A stretch of DNA of 14,608 nucleotides from Rhodoferax sp. (GCA_021737905.1 JAIPDA010000027.1:1-14608); one strand, 5' to 3'. Shown: positions 1-7,420, numbered from the stretch's first letter. Translations and numbers: made by a program. The notes: generated from the letters alone by a model not told the origin.

Positions 1-146
1 CGGCGGGCCGTTTCGGCGTCGGGCTGCACAAAGCTGCTGGTCAGGTACAGGGCTTCGGAGTTTTCACCGAACTGGCTTTTGTCTTCGGCCATGCGCACGG
101 CCAGCGTGTCACGGTGCAGCTTGGCGGGGAGTTTTTTGTCGCTCAT
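1..146 (-). CDS. metZ: O-succinylhomoserine sulfhydrylase, N-terminal part (cut by window edge)
   Basis: Only the first 48 codons are visible, reading leftwards from an ATG at 146-144. The peptide starts MSDKKLPAKLHRDTLAVRMA and continues with the segments SQFGENSEALYLTSSFVQP. That is the typical N-terminal arm of the Cys/Met-metabolism PLP-dependent family, in particular of MetZ. By family knowledge MetZ makes homocysteine from O-succinylhomoserine and sulfide in the cytoplasm. The PLP lysine and the rest of the fold lie outside the window. The start is 14 bp after the purF stop, so the gene is probably cotranscribed and perhaps translationally coupled with purF; no strong ribosome-binding site is seen. 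purF followed by metZ is a common order in betaproteobacteria, which supports the call. MetB or MetC relatives cannot be fully excluded from 48 residues. Confidence 0.85.
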   Translation of the reverse strand, partial: MSDKKLPAKLHRDTLAVRMAEDKSQFGENSEALYLTSSFVQPDAETAR

Positions 147-160
147 GGGTTCAGGTCTTT

Positions 161-1678
161 TCAAGCTTCTTGCGGATTGGGCAATGCCAGGCGCGACACA
201 TCCACGCCGCCTTCTTCGCTGCCGTCCACGCGCTCGGCGTTCATGCGGGCAATTGTTTCGGGCGTGATGTCGCCGGTGATGTAAACGCCGTCAAAGCAAG
301 AGGCGTCAAAGCCGTCGAGCTTGGGGTTGAGCGAGCCGATGGCGCGCTTCATGCCTTCGACGTCCTGGTAGATCAGCGCGTCGCAACCGATGGCAACACG
401 GATTTCTTCGATGCTGCGGTCATGGGCCACCAGCTCGGTGGCGGTCGGCATGTCGATGCCATACACATTGGGAAAGCGCACCGGCGGCGCGGCGCTGGCC
501 AAGTAGACCTTGCGCGCGCCGGCGTCGCGCGCCATTTGCACGATCTCACGGCTGGTGGTCCCACGCACAATAGAGTCATCAACGAGCAGAACGTTACGGC
601 CCTTGAACTCGCTGGCGATCACGTTGAGTTTTTGGCGCACAGACTTCTTGCGCACACCCTGCCCCGGCATGATGAAGGTGCGGCCGACGTAGCGGTTTTT
701 AACAAAACCTTCGCGGTAAGGAATGCCCAGCAAATGCGCCAGTTGTGTGGCGCTGGGGCGGCTGGACTCGGGGATCGGGATGATGACGTCGATCTCGTTG
801 GGCGGCACCGTCGAGATCACCCGCTTGGCCAGCGTTTCGCCTAAATTCAAACGCGCCTGGTAGACCGAAATGCCGTCGAGCACCGAGTCGGGCCGGGCCA
901 GGTACACAAACTCAAAAATGCAGGGCTTGAGCTGCGGGTTTTCGGCGCATTGCTGGGCATGCACCTGACCTTGCATATCCACAAAGACCGCTTCGCCGGG
1001 GGCAATGTCGCGCTCAAACTGGTGCGAGGTGCCTTCAAGCGCCACGGATTCGCTGGCCACCATGACGGTGCCGCCCTGCTCGTTCTGGCCGCGGCCTATG
1101 CACAAGGGGCGTATGCCATACGGGTCCCGAAAAGCCAGCAGGCCGTGGCCGGCGATCAAGGCCACCACGGCGTAAGAGCCCTTGACGCGCTTGTGCACAC
1201 CGCGCACAGCGGCAAACACATCGATGGGGCTCAGCGGCAGGCCGCGCGTGGTTTTTTCGAGCTCGTGCGCCAGCACATTGAGCAGCACTTCAGAGTCGCT
1301 GTCGGTGTTGATGTGACGGTGGTCGGTGTTAAACAGTTCAGCCTTGAGCTCGGCTGCGTTGGTCAGGTTGCCGTTGTGCGAGAGCACCAGGCCGAAGGGC
1401 GCGTTGACATAAAAGGGCTGCGCTTCGTCTTCGCTGAAGGCGTTGCCCGCCGTCGGGTAACGCACCTGGCCCAGACCGACATTGCCCGGCAGTGCGCGCA
1501 TGTTGCGGGTGCGGAAAACGTCGCGCACCATGCCCTTGGCCTTGTGCATGAAAAATTTACGACCGAGCTGCGTGACGATGCCCGCTGCGTCCTGGCCGCG
1601 GTGTTGCAACAGCAAGAGGCCGTCGTAAATGAGCTGATTGACCGGAGCGTTACTGACAACACCAACTATTCCGCACAT
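161..1678 (-). CDS. purF: amidophosphoribosyltransferase (PurF)
   Basis: This is the first committed enzyme of de novo purine synthesis: PRPP plus glutamine gives 5-phosphoribosylamine. The 505-residue product equals the usual enterobacterial length. It begins MCGIVGVV, so removal of Met exposes the N-terminal nucleophile cysteine of class II (Ntn) glutamine amidotransferases. The glutaminase half also shows the RYPTAGN and SHNGNLTN segments. The C-terminal half carries the phosphoribosyltransferase PRPP loop, LLVDDSIVRGTTS, near residues 365-380. The reading frame stays open 37 codons further upstream, overlapping cvpA, but a start there would bury the catalytic cysteine, so the ATG at 1678-1676 is chosen. 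No propeptide is apparent, which fits the non-processed Gram-negative type. The start lies 17 bp after the cvpA stop, and metZ follows after 14 bp. This is the cvpA-purF arrangement known from many proteobacteria. Confidence 0.97.
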   Translation of the reverse strand: MCGIVGVVSNAPVNQLIYDGLLLLQHRGQDAAGIVTQLGRKFFMHKAKGMVRDVFRTRNMRALPGNVGLGQVRYPTAGNAFSEDEAQPFYVNAPFGLVLSHNGNLTNAAELKAELFNTDHRHINTDSDSEVLLNVLAHELEKTTRGLPLSPIDVFAAVRGVHKRVKGSYAVVALIAGHGLLAFRDPYGIRPLCIGRGQNEQGGTVMVASESVALEGTSHQFERDIAPGEAVFVDMQGQVHAQQCAENPQLKPCIFEFVYLARPDSVLDGISVYQARLNLGETLAKRVISTVPPNEIDVIIPIPESSRPSATQLAHLLGIPYREGFVKNRYVGRTFIMPGQGVRKKSVRQKLNVIASEFKGRNVLLVDDSIVRGTTSREIVQMARDAGARKVYLASAAPPVRFPNVYGIDMPTATELVAHDRSIEEIRVAIGCDALIYQDVEGMKRAIGSLNPKLDGFDASCFDGVYITGDITPETIARMNAERVDGSEEGGVDVSRLALPNPQEA

Positions 1679-1695
1679 GATGGACCATTCATAAA

Positions 1696-2190
1696 TTAAC
1701 TCACAAAGCGGGAAAACTGCAGCGGCAACAGCGGCTTTAACGCGTTCAGGGCCGACGTTAAAACCAAAGCGCCCCGGGACGCCTGCCACCAGTCACTGCC
1801 CTTAAAGGGTGTCATGTTCACAGCCACCGTCACAGCCAACAGCAACACCATACCGCGCAACACGCCAAACAAGGCGCCCAGCAGGCGGTCAGCCGGGCGC
1901 AAACCGGCAGCGCTCACCAGTTTTCGCATGAGCGAGGCCAGCAAGCCGGCGGCAAAAACTGAGGCAATAAAGGTCAACACAAAGGCCGCCCCGAACTGCA
2001 TGGCCGCCGATAAAGTGGACAAAGGCAGCAGCGAGGCTACCCAGGGGGCCAGCCACTGCGCGGCAAAAAAAGCCGCCACCCAACCCAGCACCGACAGCAC
2101 CTCAAACACCAGGCCGCGCCAGGCGCCGAGCAGCAGCGACAAGGCCAGCACCGTCAGCAAGACCCAGTCGGTCGGCGACACGGTGTTCAT
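1696..2190 (-). CDS. cvpA: CvpA family inner-membrane protein
   Basis: The 164-residue product has about four hydrophobic segments. It opens with TDWVLLTVLALSLLLGAWRG, which is typical of the CvpA (colicin V production) family. The GAWRGL turn after the first helix and a later ADRLLGALFGVLRG segment are family hallmarks. CvpA is an inner-membrane protein linked in other bacteria to colicin V export and envelope stress tolerance; its molecular role is unsettled. The gene sits between the SPOR gene and purF, with 17 bp to purF, so it is surely in the same transcript. The start is uncertain. An ATG at 2190-2188 matches the family N-terminus. An upstream TTG at 2217-2215 would add nine residues and has a better Shine-Dalgarno-like AAAGG six bases away. 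I prefer the ATG because the conserved helix starts a few residues after it. Confidence 0.9.
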   Translation of the reverse strand: MNTVSPTDWVLLTVLALSLLLGAWRGLVFEVLSVLGWVAAFFAAQWLAPWVASLLPLSTLSAAMQFGAAFVLTFIASVFAAGLLASLMRKLVSAAGLRPADRLLGALFGVLRGMVLLLAVTVAVNMTPFKGSDWWQASRGALVLTSALNALKPLLPLQFSRFVS

Positions 2191-2233
2191 GAACGCCAGG
2201 GAGTTTGTGTCTGACAAGCCCGGCCTTTAAAAA

Positions 2234-2920
2234 CTACAGACTGAGAATGGTGGCCGGCAGATCAAGCGCCTTGATCTTGAGGGCGGCCTGGTCGGCCTCT
2301 GCCTTGTTGGCAAAAGGCCCGACCCGCACGCGCGTGCGCTTGCCTTCCTTGCTGTCAGCCACCTGCGTATAGGTTTTAAGGCCGGCTTTTTCAAGCTTGA
2401 GCCGGACCTCGCGGGCCTTGGCAGCGTCTGCAAAAGCGCCCACCTGGACCACCAGACGCAACTCCGCAGACGCATTGGCGGCAACCACCGGCTTGTCTTC
2501 TAAAAGTGCTTTGGCTCGGGCGCTGTCATCTGCAACGCGGGAAGCCGCAGGCACAGCAACAGCCGGAGCGGCAGGCACAGGCGTGACGCTGGCGACGGCC
2601 GCAGGCGACGCCACAGGGGCAGGGTCTGGTGCCGGTGTGGCAGGGGCAACGCTGGGTGCGGGTGTTGCTGACGCAGGTGTTGCGGTCGCAAGGGGTTTGA
2701 CACTTTGCCTGGCCGGAATCTCAATGGCGATGTCCACCGGAATCGGCCGCGGCTGTGAGTCGAACAAAAGCGGGAAACCTACCACGCCGACCAGCACCAG
2801 CACGGCAGCGCCAATGAGCCTGTGCTTGGCCCGCTTGCGCACGGTATCCAGGTTTTCAGCGGGCGCGCCAGACTGGGACTGTGAGGTGGAGCCGCCCCGG
2901 CGGAGGTTGAAAAACGACAT
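2234..2920 (-). CDS. SPOR-domain membrane protein, DedD/FtsN-like
   Basis: The 228-residue protein has a bitopic layout. Residues 1-34 are a short basic, Ser/Gln-rich cytoplasmic tail. Residues about 35-53 form one transmembrane helix (IGAAVLVLVGVVGFPLLF). Residues about 60-140 are a long Ala/Pro/Val-rich, low-complexity periplasmic linker. The last 76 residues form a SPOR domain, with LVVQVGAFADAAKAREVRLK and RVRVGPFANKAEADQA repeats of the usual beta-alpha-beta pattern. SPOR domains bind denuded septal peptidoglycan, so a role in cell division or constriction is likely by analogy with DedD and FtsN; this is inference. The gene follows folC after 70 bp and precedes cvpA, the order seen in many Burkholderiales. 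It is often annotated only as 'sporulation related protein', although these bacteria do not sporulate. Confidence 0.9.
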   Translation of the reverse strand: MSFFNLRRGGSTSQSQSGAPAENLDTVRKRAKHRLIGAAVLVLVGVVGFPLLFDSQPRPIPVDIAIEIPARQSVKPLATATPASATPAPSVAPATPAPDPAPVASPAAVASVTPVPAAPAVAVPAASRVADDSARAKALLEDKPVVAANASAELRLVVQVGAFADAAKAREVRLKLEKAGLKTYTQVADSKEGKRTRVRVGPFANKAEADQAALKIKALDLPATILSL

Positions 2921-2990
2921 GGTCGTGCCTGTGTCCGTTGGAGTTGTGTTGTTCGGGCTGGCGCAATGGCCACCAGCCTAGGGGTCTTTT

Positions 2991-4313
2991 TCAGGCCAGG
3001 TGCTGCGCCGTTAAACGGGGTACGCCGTTCTTTAAAACACCACCCACCGTGTAGAAGGATCCGAAAACGACAATTCTATCAGCGGGGTCGGCCGCAGCGA
3101 CGGCGGCGGCCAGCGCTTGATCGGGGGCGTCGAAGGTTTCAGCGCGCACACCGGCACGCGGCTTGAGCGCATGCCAGCGCGCCGCCAGATCGGCGGCGGT
3201 AGCGGCGCGAGCTGTAGGCAGGGCGGTGAAATACCACTTGTCAACCAAAGGATTCAAGCGCGCCAGCATGGGGGCCAGGTCCTTGTCGGCCATCGCGCCG
3301 AACACCGCGTGCGTGCAGGGGTAAAAACCCATGGCATCCAGGTTCTCGGCCAGGGCTGCCACTGAATGCGGGTTGTGCGCCACATCCAACACCAAGGTGG
3401 GCTGGCCCGGCACGATCTGAAAACGCCCGGGCAGCTCGACCATGGACAAACCGTTGCGCACGGCCTGGGCGGTGACCGGCAACTGCTCGCGCAAGGCCGT
3501 CAGCGCGGCCAGCACACCGGCAGCGTTCACCAGTTGGTTGGCACCGCGCAGGGCGGGGTAAGCCAGGCCAGCGTAGCGCCGCCCGCGGCCGGCCCAGGCC
3601 CATTGCAGCTTGTCGCCGGAAAAATTGAAATCATGGCCAAAACGCCACAGATCAGCGCCCAGGTCTTGCGCCGCCTGCAACACGCTTTGCGGGGGCACCG
3701 GGTCACTGACCACCACCGGCCGGCCGGCGCGCATGATGCCGGCTTTTTCGCGGCCTATGCTTTCGCGGTCCGGGCCCAGATACTCCATGTGGTCCAGGTC
3801 AATGCTGGTGATGACGGCACAGTCTGTGTCAATCAGATTGACGGCGTCCAAGCGCCCACCCAGCCCCACTTCCAAAATAGCAACGTCCAGCCCGGCATCA
3901 GCCATTTGCTTCAAAAAAACCAGCGTGGTGAACTCAAAATAGCTCAGGGAGACGGGGCCAGCACCATCTTTGGCATCGGCCTGCTGCCGGGCGATTTCCA
4001 CCTGCTGGAAAAAGGGCAGCAAAGAAGCCGGGCTGACGACCTCGCCGCGCAGGCGACAGCGCTCTTGAAAATGCACCAGATGCGGCGACGTGTAAACGCC
4101 GGTTCGGTAACCGGCTTGCAGCAAAATAGCCTCCAGCATGGCGCAGGTCGAGCCCTTGCCGTTGGTGCCGGCCACGGTGATGACCGGGCACTTGAAGGCC
4201 AGGCCCAGTCGCCGGGCCACGGTGCGCACACGCGTGAGCCCCATGTCAATGCCTACAGGGTGAATTTGCTCGCAGTAAGCCAGCCAGTCGTCAAGTGTCT
4301 TGAGATGTTCCAT
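2991..4313 (-). CDS. folC: bifunctional dihydrofolate synthase / folylpolyglutamate synthase
   Basis: FolC adds glutamate to dihydropteroate (making dihydrofolate) and further glutamates to reduced folates, using ATP, in the cytoplasm. In the 440-residue product the Mur-ligase-type P-loop GTNGKGST is at residues 49-56. The family motif SPHL is at 76-79, EVGLGGRLDAVN at 148-159, and SIDLDHMEYLG with its metal-ligand region near 170-180. The C-terminal domain contains DVAHNPHS and a late VFGSFYTVGGV. Length is normal for the family. The ATG at 4313-4311 is preferred over an in-frame GTG at 4334-4332 because it gives the usual N-terminus. Neither has a convincing Shine-Dalgarno. A -10-like GACAAT ends nine bases before the ATG, so the leader may be very short. 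folC heads the SPOR-cvpA-purF-metZ row and is divergent from the YffB-like gene across 50 bp. Confidence 0.96.
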   Translation of the reverse strand: MEHLKTLDDWLAYCEQIHPVGIDMGLTRVRTVARRLGLAFKCPVITVAGTNGKGSTCAMLEAILLQAGYRTGVYTSPHLVHFQERCRLRGEVVSPASLLPFFQQVEIARQQADAKDGAGPVSLSYFEFTTLVFLKQMADAGLDVAILEVGLGGRLDAVNLIDTDCAVITSIDLDHMEYLGPDRESIGREKAGIMRAGRPVVVSDPVPPQSVLQAAQDLGADLWRFGHDFNFSGDKLQWAWAGRGRRYAGLAYPALRGANQLVNAAGVLAALTALREQLPVTAQAVRNGLSMVELPGRFQIVPGQPTLVLDVAHNPHSVAALAENLDAMGFYPCTHAVFGAMADKDLAPMLARLNPLVDKWYFTALPTARAATAADLAARWHALKPRAGVRAETFDAPDQALAAAVAAADPADRIVVFGSFYTVGGVLKNGVPRLTAQHLA

Positions 4314-4363
4314 CAGGCCCGCATTGTCGCGCACGCCTTTGCAAGCAATGCCAAAATAAGGAC

Positions 4364-4708
4364 ATGATCATTTTGTATGGCATTCCCAACTGCGACACCG
4401 TTAAAAAAGCCCGTGCCTGGCTGACCGGTCAAGGCTTGGCGTACAGCTTTCACGACTTCAAAAAGGCCGGCGTACCGCCTGAGCGACTTGCCGCCTGGGA
4501 AGATGCCCTGGGTTGGCAAAAGCTGCTGAACCGTCAGGGCACGACCTGGCGCAAGCTCGACGCCGCCGTCCAATCGGGGGTGACTGACGCTGCCAGCGCC
4601 CAAGCCTTGATGCAGGCGCAGCCCAGCGTGATCAAACGGCCGGTGGTGGAATGGGGCCATGACACCACCGTGGGCTTTGACGCCGAGGCCTGGAGCGCCC
4701 GGGCTTGA
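4364..4708 (+). CDS. yffB: YffB/ArsC-like thioredoxin-fold protein (Spx/ArsC family)
   Basis: The 114-residue product begins with beta strand MIILYGIPNC and has the family active-site cysteine at residue 10 (NCDTVKKA). It also has WRKL at 62-65 and the conserved cis-Pro region PSVIKRPVVE at 87-96. These are features of the ArsC/Spx superfamily, YffB subgroup. YffB-like proteins bind glutathione in structural studies, but their physiological reaction is not established. True arsenate reduction is unlikely to be its main role: there are no ars genes nearby and the protein is shorter than typical ArsC. An AAGGA ribosome-binding site stands just upstream of the ATG. In many proteobacteria this gene lies beside dapD/dapE; here it stands alone, divergent from folC and followed by an unrelated secreted protein. 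Confidence 0.88.
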   Translation: MIILYGIPNCDTVKKARAWLTGQGLAYSFHDFKKAGVPPERLAAWEDALGWQKLLNRQGTTWRKLDAAVQSGVTDAASAQALMQAQPSVIKRPVVEWGHDTTVGFDAEAWSARA

Positions 4709-4822
4709 TACATTTTTTACTGATCATTTACCCAGTCCGGTGCACCAAAAATCAACTGGCGCGTTAAAGTAGAAACATGGTCTGCACTCTTTAACCAGCG
4801 CTTCACCCTCAAAAGGAAAAAC

Positions 4823-5533
4823 ATGACCTTATTGACCCGCCCCGTGACCCTGTCGGCCCATGCAGTCCTTATGGCCCTTGCCAGCCTGGCAGCCAGCCCG
4901 GCCCGGGCGCAGGAAGTCCAAGCCCGCGTGATCTCCAGCACCGCCGTCATCCAACAAGTGGCCGTGCCGCGCCAGCAGTGCACCAACACCCCGGTCACCA
5001 CAACAACAGCGCCCAGCGGCGCAGGCGCTGTCATGGGTGCCATCGCTGGTGGCGCTATCGGCAACGCCGTGGGCCAAGGCTCAGGCCGGGACCTGGCCAC
5101 CGCCATCGGCCTGTTCGGCGGTGCCATCCTGGGCAACAACGTTGAGGGCTCCAAGACCCAGACGCAAAACGTGCAGCAGTGCACTACCGTGACGACCTAC
5201 GAAAACCGCACCATGCACTACGACGTGGTCTACGAATACGCCGACAAGCGCTACAACATCCAGATGGCCAACGACCCGGGCGCCTTTGTGCGCCTGCAAC
5301 TCAGCCCCATCGGCATCATGCCGCCGGCAGGCCGCTCGCCGCAGTCTTACAGGCAGTACCAGTCTGAGCCGGCAGAGGTCATTGTCAGCCGCCCCACCGT
5401 CTATGTGCAGCCTGCCCCGGTCACGGTGTACCCGATGCCCTACCCGCGCTATCAGGTGGCGCCCTACTACTACCCTCCAAGCCTGTCGCTGAACCTGGAT
5501 TTAAGCCGTCGTGGCCACAGCCATTGGCGCTAA
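4823..5533 (+). CDS. secreted glycine-zipper (2TM, 17 kDa antigen-like) protein
   Basis: The 236-residue protein has a Sec signal peptide, with probable cleavage after ARA at residues 27-29. A glycine-zipper segment at about 66-109 shows spaced GxxxG-type runs (GAIAGGAIGNAVG, then GLFGGAILGNNVEG), like the Rickettsia 17-kDa antigen family. The next segment, YDVVYEYADKRYNIQMANDP at residues 133-152, is the conserved tail found after this zipper in many proteobacterial members. The last 60 residues are rich in Tyr, Pro and Val. Cys53 and Cys120 flank the zipper in similar QQCT contexts and may form a disulfide. There is no lipobox cysteine, so it is probably periplasmic or outer-membrane associated but not a lipoprotein. 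Function is unknown. A strong AAAGGA ribosome-binding site precedes the ATG. The gene is followed by an intrinsic terminator and is probably monocistronic. Confidence 0.82.
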   Translation: MTLLTRPVTLSAHAVLMALASLAASPARAQEVQARVISSTAVIQQVAVPRQQCTNTPVTTTTAPSGAGAVMGAIAGGAIGNAVGQGSGRDLATAIGLFGGAILGNNVEGSKTQTQNVQQCTTVTTYENRTMHYDVVYEYADKRYNIQMANDPGAFVRLQLSPIGIMPPAGRSPQSYRQYQSEPAEVIVSRPTVYVQPAPVTVYPMPYPRYQVAPYYYPPSLSLNLDLSRRGHSHWR

Positions 5534-5576
5534 AGCCTCAACTCTGGCTGCGCGCAACTACCCGCAAGCCCGCCCA

Positions 5577-5599
5577 AGCCCTCCGCGGAGGGCTTTTTT
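5577..5599 (+). terminator. Rho-independent terminator after the glycine-zipper gene
   Basis: A perfect palindrome, AGCCCTCCGCGGAGGGCT, lies at 5577-5594 and folds with seven pairs around a CGCG loop. It runs directly into a stretch of six T (5594-5599). It begins 43 bp after the stop of the glycine-zipper gene and about 95 bp before ppnP. It therefore separates two plus-strand transcription units and implies that ppnP has its own promoter in 5600-5694; no consensus promoter stands out there. Confidence 0.85.
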
Positions 5600-5694
5600 C
5601 ATGCCGGCAGGCGCTGCAGTCGGGTAACTTAAAATCTCAATGTATACCGGCTCTGCTGATCAGCCCCCTTTTTCTTACTCACTGCCCCAAGCCC

Positions 5695-6012
5695 ATGACC
5701 ACCCACAAAATCGACAACATCAGCGTCACCACCCAAGCCAGCGTCTACTTTGACGGCAAGTGCGTGAGCCACGGCATCACTTTCGCTGACGGCACCAAAA
5801 AATCAGTGGGCGTGGTTTTGCCTTCCACCCTGACTTTCAACACCGGCGCGCCCGAGATCATGGAATGCGTGGCCGGCTTTTGCGAATACAAGCTCAAAGG
5901 CGCCAACGACTGGGTCAAGTCCTCTGCCGGCGAGAAGTTCAGCGTGCCGGGCAACTCGTCCTTCGACATCCGCGTGACCGAGCCCTACCACTACATCTGC
6001 CACTTCGGCTGA
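5695..6012 (+). CDS. ppnP: pyrimidine/purine nucleoside phosphorylase PpnP (DUF1255)
   Basis: The 105-residue product is a small cupin-fold protein. Its segments KKSVGVVLPSTLTFNTGAPE, MECVAGFCEYKL, EKFSVPGNSSFDIRV and EPYHYICHFG line up one after another with E. coli PpnP (formerly YaiE, 94 residues). That enzyme phosphorolyses several purine and pyrimidine nucleosides to free base and ribose-1-phosphate. The same frame is open 57 codons upstream, across the terminator of the preceding gene. That extension is not protein-like, so the ATG at 5695 is used. No good Shine-Dalgarno is visible before it. argG follows after 31 bp on the same strand without a terminator, so the two are probably cotranscribed. 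The assignment rests on sequence resemblance, and substrate range is inferred from the family. Confidence 0.92.
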   Translation: MTTHKIDNISVTTQASVYFDGKCVSHGITFADGTKKSVGVVLPSTLTFNTGAPEIMECVAGFCEYKLKGANDWVKSSAGEKFSVPGNSSFDIRVTEPYHYICHFG

Positions 6013-6043
6013 TCCCTCTCGCGCACGCAAACCTGGCACTGTC

Positions 6044-7378
6044 ATGAGCACCATTCTTCAAAACCTGCCCATCGGGCAAAAAGTCGGCATCGCTTTTTCG
6101 GGCGGTCTGGACACCAGCGCCGCGCTGCACTGGATGAAACTCAAAGGCGCGATTCCCTACGCCTACACCGCCAACCTGGGCCAGCCTGACGAGCCCGACT
6201 ACGAAGAGATTCCGCGCAAGGCCATGCAGTACGGCGCTGAAAAAGCCCGCCTGATCGACTGCCGCCGCCAGCTCGCCGCCGAAGGCATTGCCGCGCTGCA
6301 ATGCGGTGCCTTCCACATCTCGACCGCCGGCGTCACTTACTTCAACACCACGCCGCTGGGCCGCGCTGTCACCGGCACCATGCTGGTGGCGGCGATGAAA
6401 GAGGACGAGGTCAACATCTGGGGCGACGGCAGCACCTACAAGGGCAACGACATCGAGCGTTTTTACCGCTATGGCCTGCTGACCAACCCCGACCTGAAAA
6501 TCTACAAACCCTGGCTGGACCAGCTCTTCATTGACGAGCTGGGCGGCCGCGCCGAAATGTCGGCCTTCATGACAAAAGCCGGCTTTGGCTACAAGATGTC
6601 CGCCGAAAAAGCCTACTCGACCGACTCCAACATGCTGGGCGCCACGCACGAGGCCAAAGACCTCGAGCACCTGTCCAGCGGCATGAAGATCGTCAACCCC
6701 ATCATGGGCGTGGCGTTCTGGAAAGACGACGTCGACGTCCAACGCGAAGAAGTCACGGTGCGCTTTGAAGAAGGCCAGCCGGTCGCCCTGAACGGCAAGA
6801 CCTTCGAGAGCCTGACCGAGCTCATTCTGGAAGCCAACCGCATCGGCGGGCGCCACGGCCTGGGCATGAGCGACCAGATCGAAAACCGCATCATTGAAGC
6901 CAAAAGCCGCGGCATCTACGAAGCTCCGGGCCTGGCCCTGCTGTTTATTGCCTACGAGCGCCTGATCACCGGCATCCACAACGAAGACACCATCGAGCAG
7001 TACCGCATGAACGGCCTCAAGCTGGGCCGCCTGCTCTACCAGGGCCGCTGGTTTGACCCGCAGTCCATCATGCTGCGCGAGACCGCTCAGCGCTGGGTGG
7101 CACGCGCCGTCACGGGTGAAGTCACCATTGAGCTGCGCCGGGGCAACGACTACTCTATCCTGAACACAGAGAGCGCCAACCTGACCTACAAGCCAGAGCG
7201 CCTGAGCATGGAAAAAGTCGCCGGTTCGTTCACGCCGCTGGACCGCATCGGCCAGCTGACCATGCGCAACCTGGACATCGTGGACACGCGCGACAAGCTG
7301 GGCATTTACACCCGCAGCGGTTTGCTGACCCTGGGCGAGGACGGCACGCTGCCTTCACTGGGCAACGACCGCAAATAA
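6044..7378 (+). CDS. argG: argininosuccinate synthase
   Basis: ArgG joins citrulline and aspartate with ATP cleavage to AMP and pyrophosphate, the seventh step of arginine synthesis. The 444-residue product is of the long, E. coli-like class and very close to it throughout. The pyrophosphatase-type ATP loop SGGLDTS is at residues 19-25, followed by YTANLGQPDEPDYEEIPRKA. Then come VTGTMLVAAMKED, GDGSTYKGND near 127-136 (citrulline/aspartate site), and YSTDSNMLGATHEAKDLE near 191-208. SDQIENRIIEAKSRGIYEAPG lies further along, and near the end is GNDYSILNTE. The start ATG fits the family start (MSTILQNLPIGQKVGIAFSG). There is little Shine-Dalgarno sequence, which may mean coupling to ppnP 31 bp upstream. 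No ArgR-type box is evident. It converges with murB across 38 bp that contain a short tandem repeat. Confidence 0.98.
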   Translation: MSTILQNLPIGQKVGIAFSGGLDTSAALHWMKLKGAIPYAYTANLGQPDEPDYEEIPRKAMQYGAEKARLIDCRRQLAAEGIAALQCGAFHISTAGVTYFNTTPLGRAVTGTMLVAAMKEDEVNIWGDGSTYKGNDIERFYRYGLLTNPDLKIYKPWLDQLFIDELGGRAEMSAFMTKAGFGYKMSAEKAYSTDSNMLGATHEAKDLEHLSSGMKIVNPIMGVAFWKDDVDVQREEVTVRFEEGQPVALNGKTFESLTELILEANRIGGRHGLGMSDQIENRIIEAKSRGIYEAPGLALLFIAYERLITGIHNEDTIEQYRMNGLKLGRLLYQGRWFDPQSIMLRETAQRWVARAVTGEVTIELRRGNDYSILNTESANLTYKPERLSMEKVAGSFTPLDRIGQLTMRNLDIVDTRDKLGIYTRSGLLTLGEDGTLPSLGNDRK

Positions 7379-7380
7379 GC

Positions 7381-7420
7381 ACCGCTTAAGGGCGCTTGGG
7401 GGCGCTTAGGGGCGCTTCAG
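7381..7420 (+). repeat. 10-bp short tandem repeat between convergent argG and murB
   Basis: Three adjacent decamers, GGCGCTTGGG, GGCGCTTAGG and GGCGCTTCAG, occupy 7391-7420 in exact 10-bp register. They are preceded by a degenerate unit, ACCGCTTAAG, at 7381-7390. The last unit overlaps the murB stop codon (7417-7419). The run begins two bases after the argG stop. It is too small and imperfect to name, and no stable hairpin is formed within it. Confidence 0.7.

Noticed and set aside
1679..1789. N-terminal extension of PurF as a propeptide
   Set aside because: It reads MAGVPGRFGFNVGPERVK and onward through cvpA coding sequence. It does not resemble the short PurF propeptides, and the protein has the length of the unprocessed E. 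coli type.
2956..2990. Plus-strand hairpin (GGCTGG...CCAGCC) followed by a T-rich stretch
   Set aside because: The stem is only six pairs with an 11-base loop, the T-run is offset by several bases, and no plus-strand gene ends here. On the minus strand, where folC ends, no T-run follows the hairpin.
3366..4367. A 333-codon open frame antisense to folC
   Set aside because: It is composition-driven shadow ORF. The folC strand has the P-loop and family motifs, and this frame has none and no ribosome-binding site.
4698..4730. Possible terminator at the end of the YffB-like gene (GCCCGGGC then a T-run)
   Set aside because: The palindrome is only eight bases, cannot form a proper stem with a loop, and is separated from the T-run by several bases.
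5524..5694. Upstream extension of the ppnP frame
   Set aside because: It crosses the preceding gene's terminator, reads as Arg/Leu/Cys-rich non-conserved sequence, and would add 57 residues absent from the family.
5939..6979. A 346-codon open frame antisense to argG
   Set aside because: It lies opposite one of the most conserved genes in the window and has no recognisable domain; it is a shadow of argG codon use.
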